A stretch of 64,000 bases of DNA, taken from UBA2030 sp049969475. Lineage in GTDB: Bacteria > Bacteroidota > Bacteroidia > Bacteroidales > TTA-H9. The stretch covers positions 1 to 64,000 of the forward strand of contig JBMFOU010000001.1 in NCBI GenBank assembly GCA_049969475.1, in the 5' to 3' direction. Of the stretch, positions 8,828 to 17,914 are shown in pieces. The stretch's first letter is position 1, and each line of letters begins with the position of its first letter. The position numbers and the translations under genes were made by a program. The notes under the pieces are model-generated. The model was not told the origin of the DNA and made no database searches. It saw nothing but the letters and a program-made list of their open reading frames with translations.

Positions 8828-9438
8828 TGAAGACCGAGTTTTTCTTTTATCTGGGCGGTCAGAATATTAATGGCTACCTGATTTTCTCCCCCCTGAGGAA
8901 CGATGATATCGGCAAAACGCTTAGTAGGCTCAATAAATTGTTCATGCATGGGTTTTACGAACTGGGCATAATGGTCAATAGCCTGTTGTAAAGACCGACC
9001 CCGTTCAATCATGTCGCGCTGGATGATACGCATGAGTCTATCATCCGGGGCAGCATCAACGAATACCTTAACACTCAGGCGACTCCGTAAATCTGGGTCA
9101 GTGAAAATAAGAATCCCTTCCACGATTATGACTTTTCGCGGATAAACAGTTATTGTTTCTTTGGACCTGGAGCAGGTTACATAGCTATAAATAGGCATGG
9201 GGACACTCTCACCCTTGAGCAATCGGTCAAGATGTTCGTTGAGTAAGGAAAACTCTATGGCCGATGGATGGTCGAAGTTGATACGTTCTCTCTCCTCAGG
9301 ACTTAGGTGTCCATTATCGTAGTAATAAGCATCCTGATAAAGAATAGAAACTGAGTCTTTGGGTAATAGGTTGATGATTTTTTTTACTACCGTAGTTTTA
9401 CCGGAGCCTGAGCCCCCTGCTATTCCAATAATCAGCAT
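8824..9438 (-). CDS. udk: Uridine kinase
   Basis: Phosphorylates uridine/cytidine to UMP/CMP in pyrimidine salvage. About 204 residues with a P-loop GIAGGSGSGKTTVV at the N terminus, YQDAYYYDNGHLSPEERERINFDHP for nucleoside binding, and FVDAAPDDRLMRIIQRDMIERGR as the LID region. The start at 9438 (MLIIGIAGG) is chosen because it places the P-loop at the usual distance and lies downstream of the terminator at 9471-9499; the longer start would lie at the hairpin edge. Confidence 0.93.
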   Translation of the reverse strand: MLIIGIAGGSGSGKTTVVKKIINLLPKDSVSILYQDAYYYDNGHLSPEERERINFDHPSAIEFSLLNEHLDRLLKGESVPMPIYSYVTCSRSKETITVYPRKVIIVEGILIFTDPDLRSRLSVKVFVDAAPDDRLMRIIQRDMIERGRSLQQAIDHYAQFVKPMHEQFIEPTKRFADIIVPQGGENQVAINILTAQIKEKLGLQ

Positions 9439-9470
9439 TCTAAATTTTTTTGCGAAAATAAGGACTTTAT

Positions 9471-9499
9471 AAAAAAGCCGGAGCAAATTCACTCCGGCT
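9471..9499 (-). terminator. Terminator of the methylmalonyl-CoA decarboxylase operon
   Basis: Minus-strand perfect 8-pair stem AGCCGGAG / CTCCGGCT with 8-base loop, followed by a TTTTTT run. It separates the decarboxylase operon from udk. Confidence 0.85.
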
Positions 9500-9525
9500 G
9501 TATTTGCGGTATAAAATAGTCTAAA

Positions 9526-10689
9526 TCAGACAAGGAAACTAAGCAGAATACCAGCAGCCACTGCACTTCCAATTACACCGGCCACATTAGGTCCCATGGC
9601 ATGCATTAGCAGATGGTTGGTTTTATCATATTCAAGCCCGATAATCTGCGATACCCTTGCACTATCAGGTACAGCTGAGACCCCGGCGTTTCCGATAAGC
9701 GGATTGATTTTATTTTCAGGTTTTAGGAAAAGGTTGATGAACTTTACAAACAAAACCCCACCTGCCGTGGCCACCATGAAGGAAAAGGCACCCAAGGCGA
9801 AAATTCCTATAGATTTGGGATTGAGGAAGTTGGTGGCTTGAGTAGAAGCCCCTACTGTGAGACCAATGAGAATCGTGACAATATCGATAAGCGGACCTTT
9901 GGCCGTATCGGCAAGGCGCTTGGTAACCCCGCTTTCCTTTAGCAAATTTCCGAAAAAGAGCATTCCCAGGAGGGGCAAACCCGACGGTACGATAAATGCA
10001 GTGAGCAGAAAACCGATTATGGGGAACATGATTTTCTCGGTCTTTGAAACCACTCTGGGGGGTTTCATGCGAATGACTCTTTCTTTGGGGGTGGTGAGTA
10101 GGCGCATGATAGGGGGCTGAATGACCGGCACCAGAGCCATATATGAATAGGCAGAAATGGCAATGGCACCCATGAGCTCCGGGGCTAGTTTGGATGAGAG
10201 AAAGATAGCTGTTGGACCATCTGCACCTCCAATAATGCCAATAGCACCTGCCTCGCTGGGACTAAAACCAAGAGCCAGAGCGGCCATGTAGGCCCCGAAA
10301 ATACCCAACTGCGCAGCCGCACCAATTAATATCAGCCTGGGATTGGAAAGTAGAGCCGAAAAATCTGTCATGGCTCCAATTCCCAAAAAAATCAAAGGAG
10401 GATAAAGCCCTTGGATAACTCCAAAGTAGAGATAGTTGAGGACGCTGCCCGATTCATAGATGCCAATTTTCAACCCCGGATAAAAGGGAATATTTCCTAC
10501 AATAATACCAAAGCCAATAGGTACCAGCAGAAGAGGCTCATATTCCTTGGTGATGGCCAAATAGATGAATAATAATCCCACCAGGATCATGATGATGTGC
10601 CCGGCCGTTACATTGGCAAAGGCCGTATATCCCATAAATTGCTGCAAATGTTCCAGGATAAATCCAATAAAACTCTCGCTTGCAATCAT
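9526..10689 (-). CDS. mmdB: Na+-translocating methylmalonyl-CoA decarboxylase beta subunit (OadB/GcdB/MmdB family)
   Basis: Integral membrane carboxybiotin decarboxylase that couples decarboxylation to Na+ export. The 387-residue length and roughly ten hydrophobic segments fit the family. Conserved blocks include GAMTDFSALLSNP, GIIGGADGPTAIFLSSKLAP (the Na+/carboxylate region) and NPLIGNAGVSAVPDSARV near the C terminus. It is the last gene of the operon, four bases after the biotin carrier. Confidence 0.93.
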   Translation of the reverse strand: MIASESFIGFILEHLQQFMGYTAFANVTAGHIIMILVGLLFIYLAITKEYEPLLLVPIGFGIIVGNIPFYPGLKIGIYESGSVLNYLYFGVIQGLYPPLIFLGIGAMTDFSALLSNPRLILIGAAAQLGIFGAYMAALALGFSPSEAGAIGIIGGADGPTAIFLSSKLAPELMGAIAISAYSYMALVPVIQPPIMRLLTTPKERVIRMKPPRVVSKTEKIMFPIIGFLLTAFIVPSGLPLLGMLFFGNLLKESGVTKRLADTAKGPLIDIVTILIGLTVGASTQATNFLNPKSIGIFALGAFSFMVATAGGVLFVKFINLFLKPENKINPLIGNAGVSAVPDSARVSQIIGLEYDKTNHLLMHAMGPNVAGVIGSAVAAGILLSFLV

Positions 10690-10692
10690 AGG

Positions 10693-11136
10693 TTAGTCTC
10701 CTATTTCTATTAAAACATCCCCTTCCATGACCGCGTCGCCTTTATGCTTGAATATCCTAACCACGCGGCCTTCCTTATCAGAATCTAAGTTGTTTTCCAT
10801 TTTCATGGCCTCGAGCACAATGACTCTTTGACCCATTTTTACAAAATCACCTTCTCTTACGAGCACGTCGAGCACAGTGCCGGGTAAAGGCGACTTAATA
10901 TGTCCTGTTCCTTTGGGGGCCCCGGGTGTGCTGGTCTTCGATACGGCTGGATGTGAGTCAGTGGTGGGCACTGCTACACTTCTTACAAGTTTGGGCGTCT
11001 TGGTAGGTGTGAGTTCTTTGTCTACTTCTACCATATAGGTGGTTCCGTTTATTTCGATGGTGGCCGTATTGTCTTCTATGTTGATGATCTCGGCCTCATA
11101 TTGGTTGCCGTGTATTTTAAATTTAAATTTTTTCAT
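10693..11136 (-). CDS. mmdC: Biotin carboxyl carrier subunit of the decarboxylase
   Basis: 147 residues. The C-terminal half is a biotinyl domain with the target lysine in LEAMKMENN, preceded by a proline/alanine/threonine-rich flexible linker (about residues 50-78) and an N-terminal beta domain. It carries CO2 from the carboxyltransferase MmdA to the membrane beta subunit. It lies between the OadG-like gene and mmdB. Confidence 0.92.
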   Translation of the reverse strand: MKKFKFKIHGNQYEAEIINIEDNTATIEINGTTYMVEVDKELTPTKTPKLVRSVAVPTTDSHPAVSKTSTPGAPKGTGHIKSPLPGTVLDVLVREGDFVKMGQRVIVLEAMKMENNLDSDKEGRVVRIFKHKGDAVMEGDVLIEIGD

Positions 11137-11154
11137 GGGTACATTAATTGGGGT

Positions 11155-12030
11155 TTATCGAGGGGAATGTCGCAATCCATAAATTTTTGAGCTCCAGGGA
11201 GAATAGAGACGTGAGACCCTTTGAATTGTTAGTACAGTAGCTTCATGGTCATGTATCTGCTGCTGATAAAGATGAAGCGCAAGAGCAATGGCTGCTGCCA
11301 CTTCGCCGGGGATCTCCTCAGCTTGTGTAGTAGAGGGTGTTTCTTCCTGTTTTTTCTTCCTAAAGAGACTTTTTACATTGAAATTGTATACCTTGTTGAT
11401 ATTCTTGAAAATTAGACTCAGGAGTGCCAGAGCTGAAAATACCACGCTCATAGCAATAATGGCCATAGCAAATCCGGAAGGGTCCATTTTTCCAAATTTT
11501 TCAGCTGAGGTTTCCCTTTCGACGGTAACATTGGTGGCCTTGGGCGTAGTTTTGTCCAGAAACCCCAGTTCCGATCCTCCATCTTCCAACCTTCCATAAC
11601 TTATGTCAGCCTGAGGATGGTCAGGAATATTCATTTTATCCACCAGAGTTTTTCCATTCGATTCGAAAAGGGCCACTACTTTAGAGTTTTGCAACTCGAA
11701 GTTGAGGTGAAGAATGCCATGGGTGGGTTTATTGTTGGCAAAGAAGACGATATACCCTCTTGGCGGTATCACAGTCCTTGGATCCCCTTTGGGAATTTTA
11801 TATTTCCGTGGATTGCTCAGGTCGTTGGTCAAAAACATGCCACCGATGTCCACCGGTGCATAAGAGGCATTGAAAATCTCAATCCATCCGTTGCGTTCGC
11901 CAAAGTCGTCGATGTAGTTCGAATCGTTAATAATGAGTATTTCATTAATAAACAGCGACTTGTGTCTTTGGCTGTACCCAAGCAGCGGAAAGATGATCAG
12001 TACTAGTATGAACAGTTTCTGCCTTGTCAT
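11155..12030 (-). CDS. Lamin-tail domain fused to an OadG-like decarboxylase gamma/delta subunit
   Basis: 291 residues in two parts. Residues 1-20 are a signal peptide (LFILVLIIFPLLGYS), followed by a lamin-tail domain (about 27-150) with FINEILIINDSNYIDDFG, GWIEIFNASYAPVDIGG and YGRLEDGGSE. From about 180 comes a transmembrane helix (GFAMAIIAMSVVFSALALLS) and the OadG-type cytoplasmic tail with EVAAAIALALHLY and a final SPWSSKIYGLRHSPR. Position between mmdA and the biotin carrier, where OadG/MmdD normally sits, supports the role of anchoring the carboxyltransferase to the beta subunit. The lamin-tail domain would project into the periplasm; its role is unknown. Confidence 0.85.
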   Translation of the reverse strand: MTRQKLFILVLIIFPLLGYSQRHKSLFINEILIINDSNYIDDFGERNGWIEIFNASYAPVDIGGMFLTNDLSNPRKYKIPKGDPRTVIPPRGYIVFFANNKPTHGILHLNFELQNSKVVALFESNGKTLVDKMNIPDHPQADISYGRLEDGGSELGFLDKTTPKATNVTVERETSAEKFGKMDPSGFAMAIIAMSVVFSALALLSLIFKNINKVYNFNVKSLFRKKKQEETPSTTQAEEIPGEVAAAIALALHLYQQQIHDHEATVLTIQRVSRLYSPWSSKIYGLRHSPR

Positions 12031-12041
12031 GGGTATATTTT

Positions 12042-13601
12042 TTATAACGGAAGGTTGGAGTGTTTTTTGGGCGGATTAACATCCTTCTTGGTGGCCAGGG
12101 TCTGAAATGCGCGTATAATTCTAAATCGGGTATTGCGCGGTTCAATTACATCGTCAATAAATCCATACCTGGCGGCATTGTAAGGATTGGCAAATTTCTC
12201 TTTGTATTCCTGCTCAGCTTTCAGGATATAGGCCTCTTTTTCGGCCGGGTCGGTGATTTCCTGTATTTTTTTGCTATGAAGAATTTCAATGGCGCCTTTG
12301 GGGCCCATGACGGCTATTTCAGCAGTAGGCCATGCGTAGTTGATATCGCCTCTTAAATGCTTGGAGCTCATCACATCGTAAGCTCCACCGTATGCTTTTC
12401 TGAGAATCACGGTTACTTTGGGTACAGTGGCTTCTCCATATGCATACAGTAGCTTGGCTCCATGGATGATAATTCCGCCGTACTCCTGAGCGGTTCCAGG
12501 CAAAAAACCAGGTACATCTACGAGGGTAAGTATAGGAATGTTGAAAGCATCGCAGAAACGTACAAAACGGGCAGCCTTTCTTGAGGCGTTGATGTCGAGC
12601 ACACCGGCCAGGTAGTTGGGCTGGTTGGCAACAATTCCCACTGACATTCCATTAAACCTGGCAAAACCGATGACTATATTGGGGGCATAATGGCGTTGTA
12701 TTTCCAGAAACTCGTTGTTGTCAGCCAAGCTATGAATAATGTCTTTGACTTCGTAGGGTTTGTTAGGATTTTCAGGGATGATGTAATTGAGGGTATCATC
12801 GAGACGGTCGATGGGGTCGGTATTGGGCAGGGTAGGAGGGTCTTCCAGGTTGTTTTGAGGAAGATAGCTTAAGAGCTTGCGAATCAGCAAGATGCCCTCT
12901 TGTTCGTCGTCAGCTACAAAATGTGTTACACCTGATTTGGCCCCATGTACCATGGCTCCGCCCAGTTCTTCTTCAGTAACCACTTCGCCGGTAACTGTTT
13001 TTACCACCTTGGGCCCGGTTACGAACATGTAGCTGGTGTTTTTACTCATGATGATAAAATCGGTAAGAGCCGGGGAATAAACGGCTCCACCTGCACATGG
13101 ACCAAAAATGGCTGATATTTGAGGAATAACACCCGAGGCAAGTATGTTGCGCTCAAAGATTTCAGCATATCCTGCCAGGCTTAAAACCCCCTCCTGAATA
13201 CGGGCTCCACCACTGTCGTTGATTCCAATGACAGGAGCGCCTACTTTCATCGCCTGATCCATCACCTTGCAGATTTTCTTGGCAAAAGATTCAGAAAGTG
13301 AGCCTCCAAACACAGTGAAATCCTGCGAGAATACATAAACTACGCGACCATCAATGGTTCCATGGCCCGTTACAACCCCATCCGACAGGTACTGCTGTTC
13401 CCCAAGTCCAAAATCAGTGCAGCGATGAGTAACAAACATGTCGAATTCCTCGAAGCTTCCTTCGTCAAGTAAAAGCTCAATTCTCTCGCGGGCAGTTAGT
13501 TTTCCCTTGGCATGCTGGGCATCTATGCGTTTTTGTCCTCCTCCCAGCGCTGCTTTTTCACGTCGATCGAGCAGATCCTTAATTTTGTCTTCTATGGCCA
13601 T
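12042..13601 (-). CDS. mmdA: Methylmalonyl-CoA decarboxylase carboxyltransferase (alpha) subunit
   Basis: Transfers the carboxyl group of methylmalonyl-CoA to biotin, giving propionyl-CoA. 519 residues, the usual length for MmdA/PccB. Both crotonase-type halves are seen: GARIQEGVLSLAGYAEIF and FGPCAGGAVYSPALTDF in the first, DVPGFLPGTAQEYGGIIIHGAKLLYAY and RKAYGGAYDVMSSKH in the second. The downstream Na+-pump subunits argue for a decarboxylase rather than a propionyl-CoA carboxylase, since no biotin carboxylase gene is nearby. Confidence 0.92.
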   Translation of the reverse strand: MAIEDKIKDLLDRREKAALGGGQKRIDAQHAKGKLTARERIELLLDEGSFEEFDMFVTHRCTDFGLGEQQYLSDGVVTGHGTIDGRVVYVFSQDFTVFGGSLSESFAKKICKVMDQAMKVGAPVIGINDSGGARIQEGVLSLAGYAEIFERNILASGVIPQISAIFGPCAGGAVYSPALTDFIIMSKNTSYMFVTGPKVVKTVTGEVVTEEELGGAMVHGAKSGVTHFVADDEQEGILLIRKLLSYLPQNNLEDPPTLPNTDPIDRLDDTLNYIIPENPNKPYEVKDIIHSLADNNEFLEIQRHYAPNIVIGFARFNGMSVGIVANQPNYLAGVLDINASRKAARFVRFCDAFNIPILTLVDVPGFLPGTAQEYGGIIIHGAKLLYAYGEATVPKVTVILRKAYGGAYDVMSSKHLRGDINYAWPTAEIAVMGPKGAIEILHSKKIQEITDPAEKEAYILKAEQEYKEKFANPYNAARYGFIDDVIEPRNTRFRIIRAFQTLATKKDVNPPKKHSNLPL

Positions 13602-13609
13602 AGCTCGCT

Positions 13610-14020
13610 TTATTTTTGTTTGTTTTCACACAGTTCGGTGAGTACTCCGCCCGTCGATTTTGGATGCAGAAATGCAATGTGCAGTCCTTCAGCGCCCAAT
13701 CGGGGCTGCTTATCTATCAGTTGTATTCCACGGGCCGCTGCTTCTTCTAAAGCAGCTTCAATATTTTTCGTTGCAAAGGCAATGTGGTGAATTCCTTCTC
13801 CTTTTTTTTCAATGAATTTTCCTATCGGCCCCTCTGGATCGGTTGATTCTAGTAGCTCTATCTTGGTTTGGCCCACTATGAAGAAGGCTGTTTTTACTTT
13901 TTGATCCTTCACTTCCTCTACAGCGTAGCATTTCAGTCCCAGTACGCCTTCCCAGTATGGAAGGCTTTCTTCAATGCTTTTTACGGCAATTCCAATGTGT
14001 TCAATATGAGTTATTTCCAT
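13610..14020 (-). CDS. mce: Methylmalonyl-CoA epimerase
   Basis: Interconverts the R and S forms of methylmalonyl-CoA, feeding the decarboxylase. 136 residues of the glyoxalase/VOC fold: THIEHIGIAVKSIEESLPYW with the first metal histidine, GEGIHHIAFATKNIEAAL with the second, and IAFLHPKSTGGVLTELCE with the last glutamate. The start at 14020 (MEITHIEH) is preferred over 14050 because the -7 element at 14048-14055 would overlap the longer start. First gene of the operon, 8 bases from mmdA. Confidence 0.93.
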   Translation of the reverse strand: MEITHIEHIGIAVKSIEESLPYWEGVLGLKCYAVEEVKDQKVKTAFFIVGQTKIELLESTDPEGPIGKFIEKKGEGIHHIAFATKNIEAALEEAAARGIQLIDKQPRLGAEGLHIAFLHPKSTGGVLTELCENKQK

Positions 14021-14047
14021 CACGGTGCGTTTTTTAAAAATTTGCCG

Positions 14048-14055
14048 CAAAGGTA
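14048..14055 (-). promoter_or_regulatory. -7 promoter element of the mce-mmdA operon
   Basis: Minus-strand TACCTTTG matches TAnnTTTG; 28 bases from the mce ATG. The -33 region is T-rich without a clear TTTG. Confidence 0.5.
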
Positions 14056-14216
14056 TGCTTTATTCTTTGTTAAAAAAAGTTAAACGACTCCCAAAAGTCT
14101 TGATTTTGATATATTTATAAAATTACATCTGAAGAATATTTCGTTTTTCTCCAAAAACTTCGCGGTTTAATATTTGATTTTCAATGTTTCTTGTAAGAAT
14201 ACTGAAAATGGTTATC

Positions 14217-14228
14217 GCAATCGATTGC
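14217..14228. promoter_or_regulatory. Perfect 12-base palindrome upstream of the S9 peptidase
   Basis: GCAATCGATTGC is a perfect inverted repeat with central CG, 59 bases before the ATG at 14287. It resembles a LacI-family operator and shares the GCAA...TTGC ends with the palindrome at 3509-3520. Function is inferred only. Confidence 0.3.
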
Positions 14229-14286
14229 AGTGTAACTATTAGGTCTTTTCTTCGTCAAAAAAAAAAATTCTTTTAAAGGTTTTGAT

Positions 14287-16215
14287 ATGAAAACATTCAA
14301 ACTAACTCAGATTTGGCTTGTTTTAATGGGAATAACCCTTGTATTTATGGCATGCAACTCTTCAAAAATTGAGAAAGCTCCATTAATTCCACTTAAGGAT
14401 TTTTTCCGTAATCCGGAGAAAACCAGTTACAGAATCTCCCCCGATGGTAAATACTATTCGTGGCTGGCTCCCTATCAGAGTCGGCTCAACATCTTTGTTC
14501 AGGAAATTGGCAAAGATTCGGCTATTCGCCTTACTTCTGAAACCGATCGCGATATTGCTGGTTATTTCTGGGTAAGTGGAAATCGCCTTCTTTTCCTGAA
14601 AGATACCGGAGGCGATGAGAACTTCCGTCTTTATGGCGTCAATGTAGATGGTTCAAATTTAGTATGCTTGACTGATTTTCAAGGAGTCCGTACCCAGATA
14701 ATTGACGATTTGGAAGACGATCCCGAACATGTAATTATTGGACTCAATAAACGAAATCCGGAAGTATTCGATGCGTATCGTCTAAATGTCGTTACGGGTC
14801 AGCTTGACCTTATTGGAGAAAATCCGGGCAACATAGTTAATTGGATGACGGATCATGACGGCAAGCTCAGAGTTGCTACTGCCATGGCCCCCGATGGTAT
14901 CAGCTCTGTTTTGCTCTATCGCGACAACGAAAGCCAGCCTTTTAAAGAAGTAATAACTACCAGTTTCAAGGATCAACTCAGTCCGCAATTTTTTACTTTC
15001 GATAATAAGAATCTTTACGTCTCCACCAATCTGGGTCGCGACAAGGCGGTAATTGCCGAATTCGACCCACAGACAGCTCATGAGATCAAAGTACTCTACG
15101 AGAACACCGCCTATGATGTGGATGGTCTGGCATACTCACGCAAAAGAAAAGTGCTCACTTATGCTTCTTTTGAAGGCTATAAAAATGAGTACTTCTTCTT
15201 CGATGAATGGATGAAAGGGATTTACGACAAAGTTGCCTCCCTGCTGCCCGGATACGAAATAGCTTTTACTTCAAGTACCCGCAACGAAGACAGGTTCATT
15301 ATTCGCACCTATAGCGACAAGTCGCTGGGGGCTTATTATATCTATAATGTGAATACCGGCAAGCTCGATAAGCTGGCCGACGTAAGCCCCTGGCTCAATG
15401 AAGAACATATGGCAAGTGTGAATCCTATTGAATATCAGAGCCGGGATGGATTAAAATTAAGAGGCTACCTCACGCTGCCCAAGGGATACACCATGAAGAA
15501 TGCTCACAACCTTCCGGTGGTAGTCAATCCTCATGGAGGTCCATGGGCTAGAGATAGCTGGGGATTTAATCCCGAAGTGCAGTTTCTGGCCAACCGCGGC
15601 TATGCTGTTTTGCAGATTAATTTTCGTGGCTCCACAGGGTATGGCAAAGAATTTTGGATGAAATCATTCAAGCAATGGGGCCAGGCTATGCAGGACGATA
15701 TTACCGACGGGGTCCGTTGGCTCATTGATCAGGGTATTGCCGACCCGAAACGCATTGCCATTTATGGAGGGAGCTATGGCGGTTATGCCACACTGCAGGG
15801 TATTGTTAAAGATCCTGACCTTTATGCCGCAGCTATCGACTATGTAGGGGTGAGTAACTTGTTTACCTTCATGAAAACCATTCCTCCATACTGGAAACCT
15901 TATCTTGAGATGATGTACGAGATGGTTGGTCATCCTGAAAAGGACAGTGTGATGCTGGCGCAAAACTCACCCGCCCTCAATGCAGATAAGATTAAAACGC
16001 CTTTGCTCATAGCACAGGGTGCCAACGACCCAAGAGTCAACAAAGCTGAATCGGACCAGATGGTAGAGGCTCTGAGAAAAAGAGGCATTGAAGTAGAATA
16101 TATTGTAAAGGACAATGAAGGCCACGGCTTCCATAACGAAGAAAATCAATTCGAGTTTTATGAGGCTATGGAAAGATTTCTGGCCCAGCACCTGGGAGAA
16201 GCAAAGAAAAATTAA
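14287..16215 (+). CDS. S9 family prolyl oligopeptidase-like peptidase, lipoprotein
   Basis: 642 residues. A signal peptide ends in a lipobox (VFMAC-NSS, Cys23). The N-terminal part (about 40-380) is a beta-propeller with ISPDGKYYSWLAPY and VSGNRLLFLKD repeats; the C-terminal part is an alpha/beta hydrolase with the nucleophile Ser496 in YGGSYGGYATLQ, the acid in AQGANDPRVNK and the histidine in NEGHGFHNEEN. The HGGPWARD oxyanion block is present. Expected to cleave short peptides in the periplasm or at the outer membrane, as in acylaminoacyl-peptidase/DPP-like enzymes. Confidence 0.92.
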   Translation: MKTFKLTQIWLVLMGITLVFMACNSSKIEKAPLIPLKDFFRNPEKTSYRISPDGKYYSWLAPYQSRLNIFVQEIGKDSAIRLTSETDRDIAGYFWVSGNRLLFLKDTGGDENFRLYGVNVDGSNLVCLTDFQGVRTQIIDDLEDDPEHVIIGLNKRNPEVFDAYRLNVVTGQLDLIGENPGNIVNWMTDHDGKLRVATAMAPDGISSVLLYRDNESQPFKEVITTSFKDQLSPQFFTFDNKNLYVSTNLGRDKAVIAEFDPQTAHEIKVLYENTAYDVDGLAYSRKRKVLTYASFEGYKNEYFFFDEWMKGIYDKVASLLPGYEIAFTSSTRNEDRFIIRTYSDKSLGAYYIYNVNTGKLDKLADVSPWLNEEHMASVNPIEYQSRDGLKLRGYLTLPKGYTMKNAHNLPVVVNPHGGPWARDSWGFNPEVQFLANRGYAVLQINFRGSTGYGKEFWMKSFKQWGQAMQDDITDGVRWLIDQGIADPKRIAIYGGSYGGYATLQGIVKDPDLYAAAIDYVGVSNLFTFMKTIPPYWKPYLEMMYEMVGHPEKDSVMLAQNSPALNADKIKTPLLIAQGANDPRVNKAESDQMVEALRKRGIEVEYIVKDNEGHGFHNEENQFEFYEAMERFLAQHLGEAKKN

Positions 16216-16428
16216 GTGCTTGCTTTCCTTTTTGGAAAGATGATTAGAGATAACAATTCCCTGACCGGGCTGGCTTTGCGGTTTAACTTGGCCCATGGGC
16301 TGAAAACCAAAGCTAGCCTGGTTAGTTTTACTGTGCATCAGCTTTTCCGAAACAGCAGCCGGGCATGTTACACGACTTATTGATGGCTAAAAAATTTTTT
16401 GGACCCAATTCTTGAGAAATCAGGCATT

Positions 16429-17046
16429 TTACTCATGGTCTTTGCCTGAAGCCGGTTCCTGAGGGCCTTTATCCGGTTTTTCCTGCTTTTTATTGATGTG
16501 ATTCATGGTGCGTTGCAGCCCGATATTAATCCACATCAGGATGGCTTCGGCTGCAGCGGGAATTACTTGAAGCATAATAGATTCTTCCTCTCGGGTCCAG
16601 CGCCCCAATACATATTCAACCTGCATACCCCGAGGAAAATTGCTGCCGATGCCGATGCGCAGCCGTGGAAAATTTTCGGTTTGCAGAATTTCAATGATGT
16701 GATTTAATCCATTGTGTGAGCCTCCGCTACCTTTAGGCCTTAAACGGATAGTACCCAGAGGGAGGTCGAGGTCATCGTAAACCACCAAAAGGTTCTCAAG
16801 CGCTATGTTTTCTTTTTCCATCCAGTACCTGACGGCTTTTCCGCTTAGGTTCATGTAGGTATTGGGCTTGATGAGAATAAGGTTCTTGCCCCGGTATCGG
16901 AGCCGGGTAACGTCAGCATACCGGTCAGTGGCAAATAGGGCTCCGGCCTTCTGAGCCAGTGCGTCTACTACAAGAAAACCCGCGTTATGCCGTGTATTGG
17001 CATATTCCGAACCGGGATTTCCTAATCCAGCAATCAGGTAATTCAT
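16429..17046 (-). CDS. pth: Peptidyl-tRNA hydrolase
   Basis: Releases tRNA from prematurely terminated peptidyl-tRNA. About 205 residues beginning MNYLIAGLGNPGSEYANTRHN with the catalytic histidine in the TRHNAGF motif, then KPNTYMNLSGKAV and VVYDDLDLPLGTIRLRPKGS. A charged C-terminal tail of about 20 residues (KKQEKPDKGPQEP) is extra. The start at 17046 is chosen because the longer start at 17103 lies inside the rplY terminator hairpin. It follows rplY, a common pairing. Confidence 0.94.
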   Translation of the reverse strand: MNYLIAGLGNPGSEYANTRHNAGFLVVDALAQKAGALFATDRYADVTRLRYRGKNLILIKPNTYMNLSGKAVRYWMEKENIALENLLVVYDDLDLPLGTIRLRPKGSGGSHNGLNHIIEILQTENFPRLRIGIGSNFPRGMQVEYVLGRWTREEESIMLQVIPAAAEAILMWINIGLQRTMNHINKKQEKPDKGPQEPASGKDHE

Positions 17047-17086
17047 ATCCGCCTGTTGATTAGCAAAGGTCAGAATTGATGATGGT

Positions 17087-17125
17087 AAAAAAAACTGTAC
17101 CATCCAACGTGAGGGATGATACAGT
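17087..17125 (-). terminator. Strong terminator between rplY and pth
   Basis: Minus-strand 12-pair stem ACTGTATCATCC / GGATGGTACAGT (one wobble) with 8-base loop, followed by eight T residues. Confidence 0.9.
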
Positions 17126-17149
17126 TAGCCATTGATAATTCAAATAGTC

Positions 17150-17719
17150 TTATTTCCCTGATTCCTGGGCCATTGCAGCACGCGTGGGCAGTACAGCCAC
17201 AATTACCGATGACGGATTGTCCAGGAAAGTCAGGTTTTCATTTTTCATATCAGATACTCTGATAGAGTTGTTGATATCGAGTGAGGAAATGTCGATGGTG
17301 ATATGTTCGGGCAAGTGTTCTATAAGCCCTTTTACCTTCAGTTTACGGAATTTTTTTACAAGTTTTCCTCCTTTAAGTACCCCAACGCTGTTTCCTGTAA
17401 TTTTGAGCGGCAGGCTGACAACCACTGGTTTTTCTGGTTTTACTTCGAGTAGGTCAACATGTAGAATGGCGTCGGTAACCGGATGAAATTGCACTTCCTG
17501 CAAGATGGCAAGATGCTTTTCTCCGTTTACATCAAGGTTAATAAGATTCACATCGGGGGTAAAAACAGCTTTTGCCAGCTGTTTTTCTGCAATTGAAAGC
17601 AGCTTTTGTTCTCCATGGCCATACAGAGCCACCGGCACTAGGCCTTCCTTGCGAACCTGCTTTGCACCTTTCTTCCCTACGTTCTCCCTTTGAGAACCGC
17701 TCATAGAAATAGTTTTCAT
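17150..17719 (-). CDS. rplY: 50S ribosomal protein L25 (general stress protein Ctc type)
   Basis: Binds 5S rRNA in the large subunit. 189 residues of the long CTC form: N-terminal L25 domain (GSQRENVGKKGAKQVRKEGLVPVALYG) and a C-terminal TL5-like beta domain (VVVSLPLKITGNSVGVLKGG, HITIDISSLDINNSIRVSD). It has its own promoter at 17778-17809 and a terminator before pth. Confidence 0.94.
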   Translation of the reverse strand: MKTISMSGSQRENVGKKGAKQVRKEGLVPVALYGHGEQKLLSIAEKQLAKAVFTPDVNLINLDVNGEKHLAILQEVQFHPVTDAILHVDLLEVKPEKPVVVSLPLKITGNSVGVLKGGKLVKKFRKLKVKGLIEHLPEHITIDISSLDINNSIRVSDMKNENLTFLDNPSSVIVAVLPTRAAMAQESGK

Positions 17720-17777
17720 TTCAGGTCTTTTTTAAATGATTTGAATGTGTTGATTTTATTATTGATTAAAAGGGGTG

Positions 17778-17809
17778 CAAAGGTAGGCAAATTCTTATTG
17801 TCTCCCAAA
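17778..17809 (-). promoter_or_regulatory. Promoter of rplY
   Basis: Minus-strand TTTG at 17806-17809, 20-base spacer, TACCTTTG at 17778-17785: a full match to the Bacteroidota consensus. Confidence 0.7.
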
Positions 17810-17914
17810 TCTTTGGGCGATGCTTTTAATAGCCGTTTGATGCGGTTTGGGATTTTCTTTCAATCTCCGAAGGTATATCCGCCATAAGGGCTTATCCATC
17901 GATTAGGGAATATA

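Noticed and set aside
12042..13601. mmdA read as propionyl-CoA or acetyl-CoA carboxylase beta chain
   Set aside because: No biotin carboxylase gene is nearby and the operon encodes a Na+-pump beta subunit, so a decarboxylase is favoured.
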